From: Nibrella viscosa
GTDB taxonomy: Bacteria > Bacteroidota > Bacteroidia > Cytophagales > Spirosomataceae
Reading direction: 5' to 3'
DNA length: 64,000 nt
Assembly: GCF_039541875.1 (NCBI RefSeq)
Contig: NZ_BAABHB010000012.1
Coordinates: 150,309 to 214,308 of the forward strand
In this document: positions 32,060 through 39,940 of the stretch, piece after piece
How positions within the stretch are numbered: position 1 is the first letter of the stretch
Layout: every line of letters begins with the position of its first letter
Position numbers and translations under genes: made by a program
The notes under the pieces: model-generated
Seen by the model: the letters and a program-made list of their open reading frames with translations, nothing else
Databases searched by the model: none
What the model was told of the DNA's origin: nothing

Positions 32060-34321
32060 ATGATTCACAACTTTGATCAGGCTTTATCTCTAGCTGGATT
32101 CGAAATTGAACGAGAAGGACAAAGAGCGGTATTCAATGCTTTTCGAGCTGGCAAGCATGTAATTCTACGCGCTCCAACGGGGTGGGGAAAAACATTTGCG
32201 GTAATGGCTGCTTTAGGCGAAGGCCATGCCATCTATTCGCTACCATTGCGAGTTTTAGTTGACTCATTAGCTCACGAAGCTGCCACATGGAAAATTCGGC
32301 ATGTAAAGGCACATCATGGTAATCGACGTGAACATGCGTTTTTAGATCAAGGTAACGACATAACAAACCCTGTTAATTGTGTATTTACAACCCTCGATCA
32401 GTCGCTAAGTGCTTATTTGGGCATCCCGGTAGGAGTCAGTATGCGGCAAGGAAACATTTTACCGGGTGTAATTGAAGCAAGCCATCTTGTTTTTGACGAA
32501 TTTCATTTATTTGAAGCTGCTAAAAGTTGGAAAACAGCCTTACATGCACTGGTGCACAGCCGACAGAATGGCATTATCCTGACGGCCACCTTGAGCGATG
32601 CAATGATTAGTTTCTTGGAAGAAACTCTCTATAATACACCGCATGGCGTAAAAGTCATAGAAGCGAAGCGTCCGTTTGTGAATGCCAAGAAAATTACAAA
32701 AGGTGACGGTTTAGACAGCTCGGACAGGATTACACTTGGTGAACGAACGATCATTATTCGGAATCAGATTGAAGCAGCCAAAACAACAGCAACATTACTC
32801 CGTAACAACCCCAATGTACCAGGTAAAGTGTATCTACTCCATTCCGAACTGTTAGCCGCCGATCGTCAGCGCATTGAACAGGAAGTCAGACAAGTATTCG
32901 GAAAGTATGGAAAGGGACCGGCAGTATTGGTTGCTACGCAGGTTGTGGAGGCTGGAATTGATATTACCTGTGATGTATTGCACATAGACCTTTGTCCGCC
33001 ATCGTCATTAATTCAAAGAATTGGGCGTTCGGCGCGGTATGAAGGCGAAACGGCACAAATCTTCTGGCATCCTGTAGAAACCACAAGCCCTTATACGTAC
33101 AAGTGCGCTAAAGAAGAAACAGATAACCTTGAAAGCTATTTAAGTGGCATTACCGAATTAACGCCCGAATCTGAACACTTCATTACAAATCTGTCATCTA
33201 AACAAGACTTACTTGATATAGAAGAGTTCAAAAAGTTCAGGGATAATGAGTGGGTGTATGACATTCGGATAGGACGTGAGTACACTAAATACGCTGAACA
33301 CATTCGAGATATTGACAGCGTAAACGTTGCTATTGGCGAATTGTCGGAGCAGCCATACCATTTTTTAAGTCTTGCACCTTCAAAGTTTCACGGCAATGGA
33401 CCGTATGCGAACATCCCGGCAAGGTTTATAAAACTTGACTATGACCGTAAAACCAAAAAGCAAATCCCGCAGGAGATCAGCAACATACGCCTGGCTGATT
33501 ATATACTACTGCACCCTGAAAACATCGGCTATGACCCTGATTTTGGTCTGACCCAGACCAATATTGGTGGAGAAGAACTATTCCTAAAGAACGTAGCAAA
33601 GAGTTATGAAAAACACCGCTATGAAGGTAAAGCCGAGAAATACCGCGAACATATTGAGCGGTTACAGAAATATCGTCCCGTTTCGCACTGGATCTTTAAG
33701 CGGTTGGCAGACCGATTAGGAAGCCTGCAAAGGGCAATTTATCTAGCAGATTTTGTAATATGGGCGCATGATTTAGGTAAACTAGATATAGAATGGCAAG
33801 CGGCTCATGGCGTGCCCGAAAATGGTATACCAATCGCGCATTCTGGTGAAGAAGATTTTCCTCGACTTAGACAACCTCCTTCCCATGCTTGGGTGAGTGC
33901 TTGGGCGGTTGCAGATTTCCTGTGGTATAGTTTATTCAAAACGGATGACGGTAAGAAGATTGCTCGTCCTGTTTTCTGGGCGATTGCTGATCATCACGGC
34001 TATCGGTCTGAAATGGCTCGTAGTTCAATGCAGCCTTACAGACTGGCTTACTTTGACCACCTGGACGGTATGCAGGACATGGCTCCGTGGACGACCAGAG
34101 GATGGAATAGTTCTATTCTAACGACTAAGGTAAGTGCCAGTGAGTTAGAAATAATCAATAGGCAAATGATCAAAGAAGGTATGAAGTCCTCAGACTATCT
34201 AGACGTATATTATTTGCTAAGTTATATTCTCCGACGTAGTGACCAGTTAGCAACCGCTGAAGTAAGTACAACATTTAGCGAGGAAAGTAAAAACATCACC
34301 CAACGGGACAATTTTTTATGA
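32060..34321 (+). CDS. cas3: Cas3 helicase-nuclease with C-terminal HD domain
   Basis: A 753-residue Cas3 with the usual order reversed. Residues about 20-330 form the SF2 helicase: Walker A PTGWGKT (39-45), DEFH box (146-149), TATLSD (175-180), VVEAGIDITCD and QRIGRSAR (319-326). The HD nuclease lies behind it, with HD at 570-571 (WAHDLGK), SHAWVSAWA at about 609 and DHH at 644-646. Most Cas3 proteins carry HD at the N-terminus. It degrades target DNA after Cascade binding. Its stop overlaps the cas5 start by ATGA. Confidence 0.88.
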   Translation: MIHNFDQALSLAGFEIEREGQRAVFNAFRAGKHVILRAPTGWGKTFAVMAALGEGHAIYSLPLRVLVDSLAHEAATWKIRHVKAHHGNRREHAFLDQGNDITNPVNCVFTTLDQSLSAYLGIPVGVSMRQGNILPGVIEASHLVFDEFHLFEAAKSWKTALHALVHSRQNGIILTATLSDAMISFLEETLYNTPHGVKVIEAKRPFVNAKKITKGDGLDSSDRITLGERTIIIRNQIEAAKTTATLLRNNPNVPGKVYLLHSELLAADRQRIEQEVRQVFGKYGKGPAVLVATQVVEAGIDITCDVLHIDLCPPSSLIQRIGRSARYEGETAQIFWHPVETTSPYTYKCAKEETDNLESYLSGITELTPESEHFITNLSSKQDLLDIEEFKKFRDNEWVYDIRIGREYTKYAEHIRDIDSVNVAIGELSEQPYHFLSLAPSKFHGNGPYANIPARFIKLDYDRKTKKQIPQEISNIRLADYILLHPENIGYDPDFGLTQTNIGGEELFLKNVAKSYEKHRYEGKAEKYREHIERLQKYRPVSHWIFKRLADRLGSLQRAIYLADFVIWAHDLGKLDIEWQAAHGVPENGIPIAHSGEEDFPRLRQPPSHAWVSAWAVADFLWYSLFKTDDGKKIARPVFWAIADHHGYRSEMARSSMQPYRLAYFDHLDGMQDMAPWTTRGWNSSILTTKVSASELEIINRQMIKEGMKSSDYLDVYYLLSYILRRSDQLATAEVSTTFSEESKNITQRDNFL

Positions 34322-34950
34322 TTAGAGCCAGATTCTTGAGTTCAACGCCGTTTAGCCATCGACAGGAACGAGCCACTACTAAGTTAGCAATAACGTATCT
34401 CTGTCCGCCACCGTACACGGTAAAAGTTGCCTTTATAGTGGGGGCAATTCGAGCTGGTAAAGACCCTAAGGAGTTTACCAAACGAATTCGCGGGATTAAG
34501 TTAATTCCGCACCCTTGGGGAGAGGGTGTAGTAAACACACATTTAGTTAAACATTGGGAGCCACCCCATTCAGATAGTGCCTGGAAATATCCGCCCACAC
34601 ATCTCAGTTCAACGGTGGTTTACCGGGAGTTTGTGTATTTCGAAGGTGGAGTAGATATCTATTTGCCCGATGATACCGAATCGTGGCTAGTTCCAATATT
34701 GCCCTTCATAAACTCATTTGGTAAACAAGGTGGCTTTTTTTCCTTCCACTCCTTTGAACAAGCTGAACCGCCTAAGCCTACTACTCACTTGGTAGCCAGT
34801 GATATGAAGCCAAATGCAACATGGGAGAAAGTCTCAAACTTTAGTGGAGAATCTAAAAAACCACGTGATACCGATGCTTGGCTCAGCTTTCGGGCAGAAT
34901 TAGTAAGTGCAGGCAGTACATACAAATACTATCGCTTTGACGAATTGTAA
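34318..34950 (+). CDS. cas5: Cas5-type Cascade subunit
   Basis: A 210-residue protein at the place of cas5, starting MIRARFLSSTPFSHRQE with a RAMP-like first strand and containing a long middle segment with LIPHPWGEGVVNTHLVKHW. In Cascade, Cas5 caps the 5' handle of the crRNA. I assign it from size, position between cas3 and the large subunit and RAMP-like start; sequence motifs alone are weak. Coupled by ATGA to cas3 and followed by cas8 after 2 bp. Confidence 0.65.
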   Translation: MIRARFLSSTPFSHRQERATTKLAITYLCPPPYTVKVAFIVGAIRAGKDPKEFTKRIRGIKLIPHPWGEGVVNTHLVKHWEPPHSDSAWKYPPTHLSSTVVYREFVYFEGGVDIYLPDDTESWLVPILPFINSFGKQGGFFSFHSFEQAEPPKPTTHLVASDMKPNATWEKVSNFSGESKKPRDTDAWLSFRAELVSAGSTYKYYRFDEL

Positions 34951-34952
34951 TT

Positions 34953-36674
34953 ATGGCTTCATCAAACCAATTTACACTCTTCGATGACTTTGGCGAGGGC
35001 CCCAAACCGTCTGTTATACCAAAAACACATCAATTGCCCGTATGTGATGGAGGCTATTTTGATGCGTTAGCTGCTATTGGGTTAGCTGTGCTTGTCGATG
35101 CTTATATTGATACGGGTGGCGTGTCCCCTTTGATAGTATGGACACCCGATGGCTTTGTTGTCAGCTATAAAGAAGTTGGGCATCGGCAAGTTCCTAAGCT
35201 GCGCGATTTGAAGTATTCAGTAGCAGGAGCATGGCGCAAAGGCGATAAAGACTCTTGGAAAGCTGCAGAAGGTCATACAAAGAAATCGCCCGGCTGGGAT
35301 AATACTCCTGTTATCAATACTGATAGTGCTGAAGTGGACGTTTCACAAAGCCCCGAAATCCCTATCACAATTGGGGAAAGAACACTAAAGATGCTGAACC
35401 CAGAGCGTCAGCTTTATGGAGTTGCCAACAAGTTGGGTTCGCCTGAGTGGTTTAACCTTTGCGTATATGCCTGCCGTGTACGGGGGTTGGAGCTTTTGGA
35501 TGGTAGTTTTAACGAGAGTAGTATCACGGTAAATAGCATGGTACTCCCGCAAGCATCGAAAGGAGCTTTTGCATCAAGCAGTTTTTCAATTGAAAATAAA
35601 AGCCTACCCGGAACGATCACTACATCTTTAAGTCGGCTGACTTGTTTGGCAGTGGCAGGATTCATATTTGCAGCCAAAGGTCAGAGTCCGCAAAAATCTG
35701 TCCAGGGTTTTGCCATACCTGTACCGAAACATCTCCGTTTAGAGACTATAAAAAGGATAGTTAAACAGAACAGAGAACGTTTATCCAACGGCGGCTTCTT
35801 TTTTGCCTATGACAACTATTTAGCTCTACTCAAATCGCTGCTTGAGTATCAAGAAGATGAAAAACCGTTAGGAGAAGATGCCACACTGTTCAGTGTAGCG
35901 GGAGCAAGCTTTATTCCATTAGGCAACAGTTCTTCGCCGAGTGGCTCATGGCAACTAGCGATTCCAAAACACCGATACACGATTGAATCTGTCGAACGGC
36001 TACAAAGACTGCTTATAAGCTGGAAGAGAGCTAAACAAACAGGTAAAGATAAAACCATTTCAATTGACCGTTCGGCAGTCGCCAAACTTATGCGGGGCTT
36101 TGAATACAGCGACCCGAAAGAAGCGACCGAGGGCTATTTAGAGTACGTGTTTGACGTGGGTTTAGTCACTACCAGCAATAATAGAATATACTTCTTAACG
36201 CAAAATTTTTTCAAAGAAATTATGGCACACAAGTATCAACCATTACTTCAGGAACTACTTGAAGGCGACCTAAAACCCTTCGTTAATTTAGTTCGCCAGG
36301 AGACCTACCACGCAGCTTTTCCGCCGAAAGGGCAAGCCGAAACACAACCGAATTATCAAATGATTCGGAGTTTACGTGAAGTGCAAAATTCTGACGACTT
36401 AATTAAAGCGATTACTGAAATCGCTATTGAGCGCGGGATAACTAAGATTGCTACAGTAAATAGTTCAAAAAGCAAAGCAGAAAGATGGCTCAATCCTTAT
36501 GAGCCCGCTCTTAAACGGCTAATTGAACTAGCCGAATCCGATTACTCTCCAAAACTGCTCGCAAACCTGATTCTATCTTTCGCTTTATCTAAACGGCCTT
36601 ATGAACAAGTAGATGGCGACGATAACGCCGAGAACTTGCTTGATGCATTACAAACAGAAGAAACTAACGACTAA
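34953..36674 (+). CDS. cas8: putative Cas8 large subunit
   Basis: A 573-residue protein with no motif I can match with certainty. Features: an opening MASSNQFTLFDDFGEG, a central region with PERQLYGVANKLGSPEWFNLCVYACRVRG, and a helical C-terminal third (YEPALKRLIELAESDYSPKLLANLILSFA) that resembles the small-subunit-like bundle of Cas8 proteins. By elimination it is the Cascade large subunit, which recognises the PAM. Lies between cas5 and cas7, 16 bp before cas7. Confidence 0.65.
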   Translation: MASSNQFTLFDDFGEGPKPSVIPKTHQLPVCDGGYFDALAAIGLAVLVDAYIDTGGVSPLIVWTPDGFVVSYKEVGHRQVPKLRDLKYSVAGAWRKGDKDSWKAAEGHTKKSPGWDNTPVINTDSAEVDVSQSPEIPITIGERTLKMLNPERQLYGVANKLGSPEWFNLCVYACRVRGLELLDGSFNESSITVNSMVLPQASKGAFASSSFSIENKSLPGTITTSLSRLTCLAVAGFIFAAKGQSPQKSVQGFAIPVPKHLRLETIKRIVKQNRERLSNGGFFFAYDNYLALLKSLLEYQEDEKPLGEDATLFSVAGASFIPLGNSSSPSGSWQLAIPKHRYTIESVERLQRLLISWKRAKQTGKDKTISIDRSAVAKLMRGFEYSDPKEATEGYLEYVFDVGLVTTSNNRIYFLTQNFFKEIMAHKYQPLLQELLEGDLKPFVNLVRQETYHAAFPPKGQAETQPNYQMIRSLREVQNSDDLIKAITEIAIERGITKIATVNSSKSKAERWLNPYEPALKRLIELAESDYSPKLLANLILSFALSKRPYEQVDGDDNAENLLDALQTEETND

Positions 36675-36690
36675 CACACGCAACACAACC

Positions 36691-37779
36691 ATGAACCTTT
36701 CAGACATTAAACACTTATCAATCGTCGGCGAACTAACCGTCAATCTGGCTAGCCTTAACAACGAAGGCACCGAAGGCTCGGCTACTCAACCCCGTACTGC
36801 TGTTGTTGTGCGTGATAAGAAGCTGTACACTGTTCCTGCTATTTCGGGCGATATGGTGAAACACTGGCACGCTCAGCACTTGGCCACCATTGCCCAAGAA
36901 CGAAACTTACCACTGTGTGGCTATGCACAGGGAAAATACATGAATCCTAACCGGTTAAAGGGTGAGTTAGCAAGCCGGGACTGGCTTATTCAACGTTTTC
37001 CCGAAGCCACTGCTTGGACAGGTGAGTTAAAAGGGCAAAGCGCGGCTGTACAAAAACAACAACTTGAAGCAACACTATATCGTTTGTTGGCATCAGAATG
37101 TTTGGTAACAGATGCACACGGCCTGTTACTTACAGAAGTAGATAACCGAGACAGAGGTAATGGTTTCTCGGCTTCGGTGGCTGTTCCCCGAACAGGTCGG
37201 GTACAATTCGGCATTATGGCGGGTATTCCAGAGGTTAGCCATATCCAGCATTATTTTCATGCCAAATTTGTAAAACACCGTTCGGGAATTCAGTCACGGG
37301 AAAATACGGCGAACGAAGGGCAGAATATTTTTACTCGTCCCGCTTCCAGTGCTGTATTTGCGTTCGTTTGCGTCATTGACTTAGCCGGACTTGGGTGGGA
37401 TGATGCAGCCAACGCCTATGCGATTAGCGATGCAGTAATGCGAAATAAACGTAAACAGGCCGTAATTGACGCTCTCAGCTATACGCTGATGCACCAACCT
37501 GGTGCTAATACTAGTCAGCAATTCCCACATGTCATGGATTTTCAGGGAGCCATTGTTACCTCAACAAGCCGTTGCCCCGCACCGACAGTCAGCCCCCTAA
37601 CAAGAAACTTTAAGACGATTTTGACCGGTCTGGTTGAGAATATTAATCGAATGAACGGTAACCAGGCATTAACCTATCAAGAAGCCACTGGCATCGGCGA
37701 TGTAGTTGAGAAACTGACTACAATTGCACATGGCCCCAAAACAGAAAATAAGGATTCTGAGGTAGAAGCGAAATCATGA
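36691..37779 (+). CDS. cas7: Cas7 backbone subunit, DevR/Csa2 family
   Basis: A 362-residue RAMP protein of the DevR family that forms the crRNA-binding backbone. Typical parts are the opening HLSIVGELTVNLASLNNEGTEG, the region VVVRDKKLYTVPAISGDMVKHWHAQHL and FARPASSAVFAFVCVIDL-like strands. ATG at 36691 is used; the upstream in-frame start lies inside cas8. The stop overlaps the cas4 start by ATGA, exactly where GC content rises sharply. Confidence 0.85.
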   Translation: MNLSDIKHLSIVGELTVNLASLNNEGTEGSATQPRTAVVVRDKKLYTVPAISGDMVKHWHAQHLATIAQERNLPLCGYAQGKYMNPNRLKGELASRDWLIQRFPEATAWTGELKGQSAAVQKQQLEATLYRLLASECLVTDAHGLLLTEVDNRDRGNGFSASVAVPRTGRVQFGIMAGIPEVSHIQHYFHAKFVKHRSGIQSRENTANEGQNIFTRPASSAVFAFVCVIDLAGLGWDDAANAYAISDAVMRNKRKQAVIDALSYTLMHQPGANTSQQFPHVMDFQGAIVTSTSRCPAPTVSPLTRNFKTILTGLVENINRMNGNQALTYQEATGIGDVVEKLTTIAHGPKTENKDSEVEAKS

Positions 37780-38342
37780 CCTCCCCCACCAACCTCCGCG
37801 TCGGTGGGATGCTGGTGGGGTACTACCGGCTGTGCCCGCGTAAGGCGTGGCTGTCGATGCGGGGCATCTGGATGGAGCAGGAATCGGATACGGTCGCGCT
37901 GGGGCGGCTACTCGACCAATCCAGCTACGACCGGGCCGATAAACACCTGACCATCGAAGCGGTAGCCCCCGACGGCACGGCGCTTATCGGTAAAATTGAC
38001 CGGGCTAACCTGCGCGAAGGCGTCCTCCACGAAACCAAAAAGAGCCGCTCCTGCGAAGAATCCCATATCTGGCAGGTGCGGTTCTACCTCTGGCTGCTGG
38101 CGCTGAACCGCAACAATGGTCCGGACGATACCCCGATCCCGGGACCGGGCTTCCGGGGGCAGTTGGACTATCCGCTGCTGCGCCGGACAGAAACGATAAT
38201 TCTCGACGAGGAACACGTTGCGGAACTGGCCGGCACCGTTGCGGCCATCCGGGACCTGGCTACGCAGGCAACGCCCCCGCCGAGACTCGCCAAACGCTCC
38301 TTTTGCAAACAATGCGCGTATGAAGAACTCTGTTACGGTTAA
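37776..38342 (+). CDS. cas4: Cas4 exonuclease
   Basis: A 188-residue RecB-like nuclease that trims new spacers and helps choose the PAM. Cysteines for the Fe-S cluster are C20 (YRLCPRK) and C177, C180, C186 (FCKQCAYEELC); nuclease residues D75 (GKIDRAN) and E86-T-K88 (HETKKS) are present. High GC, unlike cas6-cas7. Overlaps cas7 by 4 bp and precedes cas1 after 3 bp. Confidence 0.93.
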   Translation: MTSPTNLRVGGMLVGYYRLCPRKAWLSMRGIWMEQESDTVALGRLLDQSSYDRADKHLTIEAVAPDGTALIGKIDRANLREGVLHETKKSRSCEESHIWQVRFYLWLLALNRNNGPDDTPIPGPGFRGQLDYPLLRRTETIILDEEHVAELAGTVAAIRDLATQATPPPRLAKRSFCKQCAYEELCYG

Positions 38343-38345
38343 CCG

Positions 38346-39446
38346 ATGAAAAAGCCTTACTACCTTTTCTCCAGCGGGCGACTTAAACGCCGGCATAATA
38401 CCCTCGCGCTCGAACGCGCATCGGGCGACCGCAGCCCGGACACCCGCATCGACGGCCCCGACCCGCACGACGAGGGCCTGCCTTCGGTGGAGCCGGATGG
38501 CAAAACGCAGTCGTTTCCCGTGGAGACCGTCGACAGTCTGTACCTGTTTGGTGAACTTGACCTGAACACCCGGCTCGTTACTTTTCTGGGGCAGCAAGGC
38601 ATACCTACGTTTTTCTTCGATTACTACGGCTACTACACGGCCACACTGTACCCGCGCGAAGCCCAATTGTCAGGGCGGCTGCATATTGAGCAGGCCCGGC
38701 ATTACCTCAGCGCCAAAAGGCGGCTGGTCCTGGCCAGGGCTTTTGTAGAAGCCGCCCTGTTTAACATTGAACGGGTCGTGAAGTATTATCAACCCAGACT
38801 GGAGAGGGAGGCCAGGGTGAGTGTCCAAACAACCCTGACGGACCTGAGCCGCGATCGGGACGATTTGCCCCTGACGACAAACATTCAGACGCTGATGGCG
38901 GTGGAAGGCCGAATCCGGAACCGGTACTACCAGCTATGGCCCTATTTTCTGGGTCCTGAGGTAGCGGCCCGGTTTCCGTTCACCAAACGCGAACGGCAAC
39001 CGCCCTCCAACGAGTTAAATGCGCTGATCTCCTTCGGGAATTCGCTTTGTTACACCACTGTTTTGCGCCAGATATACCGCACCGCCCTGGACCCGACCAT
39101 TGCTTTTTTGCATGAACCTGGTGACCGACGGTTTTCGCTGTCGCTCGATTTGGCGGAGGTGTTTAAGCCGCTGCTCGTCGACCGGATGATTTTCCGGCTG
39201 CTGAAAACCGGTGAAATCCAGCCAAAGCACTTCTCGGCGCAACTCGGCGGGTGCTACCTGACCGAAGCCGGCCGGAAGGTAGTGGTTGCCCATTGGGATG
39301 AACGGTTGAGCCAAACCGTGCAGCACCGGACGCTGAACAAGCGCGTTTCGTATGAGCGGCTCATCCGGCTGGAGTGTTATAAACTGGTGCGTCATCTGTG
39401 TGATCCGGTGGGTGAGCCGTATCAGGGCCTGCACATGTGGTGGTAG
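38346..39446 (+). CDS. cas1: Cas1 integrase with N-terminal insertion
   Basis: A 366-residue Cas1, the spacer integrase. Catalytic residues are visible: E187 (AVEGRIRN), H256 (FLHEPGD), D268 and E271 (LDLAEVFKP). The N-terminus YYLFSSGRLKRRHNTL and later SFPVETVDSLYLFGE are standard, but between them (about residues 24-54) lies an extra Asp/Pro/Gly-rich segment of about 28 residues that typical Cas1 proteins lack. GC-rich like cas4. cas2 starts 23 bp after the stop. Confidence 0.92.
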   Translation: MKKPYYLFSSGRLKRRHNTLALERASGDRSPDTRIDGPDPHDEGLPSVEPDGKTQSFPVETVDSLYLFGELDLNTRLVTFLGQQGIPTFFFDYYGYYTATLYPREAQLSGRLHIEQARHYLSAKRRLVLARAFVEAALFNIERVVKYYQPRLEREARVSVQTTLTDLSRDRDDLPLTTNIQTLMAVEGRIRNRYYQLWPYFLGPEVAARFPFTKRERQPPSNELNALISFGNSLCYTTVLRQIYRTALDPTIAFLHEPGDRRFSLSLDLAEVFKPLLVDRMIFRLLKTGEIQPKHFSAQLGGCYLTEAGRKVVVAHWDERLSQTVQHRTLNKRVSYERLIRLECYKLVRHLCDPVGEPYQGLHMWW

Positions 39447-39469
39447 CCATCAACCTGTTCTTTGACATC

Positions 39470-39733
39470 ATGCCTTATGTAATTGCCGTATACGACGTTA
39501 ATCAGAAGCGTACGGGTAGAATGCTGAAATTATTCCGGCGCTACCTGACCTGGGTACAGAACTCGGTGTTTGAGGGTGACCTGACGATGGCCCAGCTCAA
39601 GCAGTTGCAACAGGAAGCAGAATCGTTGATGCAGGACTCCGACGGCGTTGTTTTTTATCAGCTTCGCGACGAGCGGTACAGTGAACGTATAGCCATCGGC
39701 GTTGACAAAGCTGAGCGGAGCCGTTTCCTGTAA
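39470..39733 (+). CDS. cas2: Cas2, adaptation endonuclease-fold protein
   Basis: An 87-residue ferredoxin-fold protein that bridges Cas1 dimers in spacer integration. Starts MPYVIAVYDVNQKRTGRMLK, with the first strand and conserved aspartate (D9), and contains LTWVQNSVFEGDLT. ATG at 39470; the in-frame start at 39437 lies inside cas1 and is not needed. Last gene of the operon, followed by a strong terminator. Confidence 0.94.
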   Translation: MPYVIAVYDVNQKRTGRMLKLFRRYLTWVQNSVFEGDLTMAQLKQLQQEAESLMQDSDGVVFYQLRDERYSERIAIGVDKAERSRFL

Positions 39734-39833
39734 GTCGTCGGCCGGTTGCATTCAGACCGGCCGCTCAGGGGAGTCATTACCAATGTTGCCGGCTCAACCC
39801 TGTTTACGGGGTATATTGCCTAGTTTAGCGAGT

Positions 39834-39890
39834 CGTCGGCCTGCGGGGTATTTTGCACTACCGCAGGCCGACGATTTTTTCTTTTTTTTT
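39834..39890 (+). terminator. intrinsic terminator between cas2 and the array
   Basis: A perfect 13-bp stem CGTCGGCCTGCGG / CCGCAGGCCGACG (39834-39846, 39861-39873) is followed by A and a long T-rich tract to 39890. It ends the cas operon, so the array must have its own promoter in the remaining 50 bp. Confidence 0.92.
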
Positions 39891-39940
39891 CGCCCCAAAA
39901 AAGACCCTCAGCGCAATTTGAAACGTATTTTTGTGCTGGT
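39891..39940 (+). promoter_or_regulatory. short CRISPR leader with -7 element
   Basis: Only 50 bp separate the terminator from the first repeat. TATTTTTG at 39926-39933 matches the Bacteroidota -7 consensus and would start transcription at about the first repeat. No -33 box at proper spacing was found. The upstream stretch 39734-39833 has no other visible feature. That this is the leader end is supported by the degenerate repeat at the other end. Confidence 0.55.

Noticed and set aside
31352..39733. Reading of the locus as type III or type II
   Set aside because: No Cas10, Csm/Cmr set or Cas9 is present; Cas3, Cas5, Cas7, Cas8 and Cas6 define type I.
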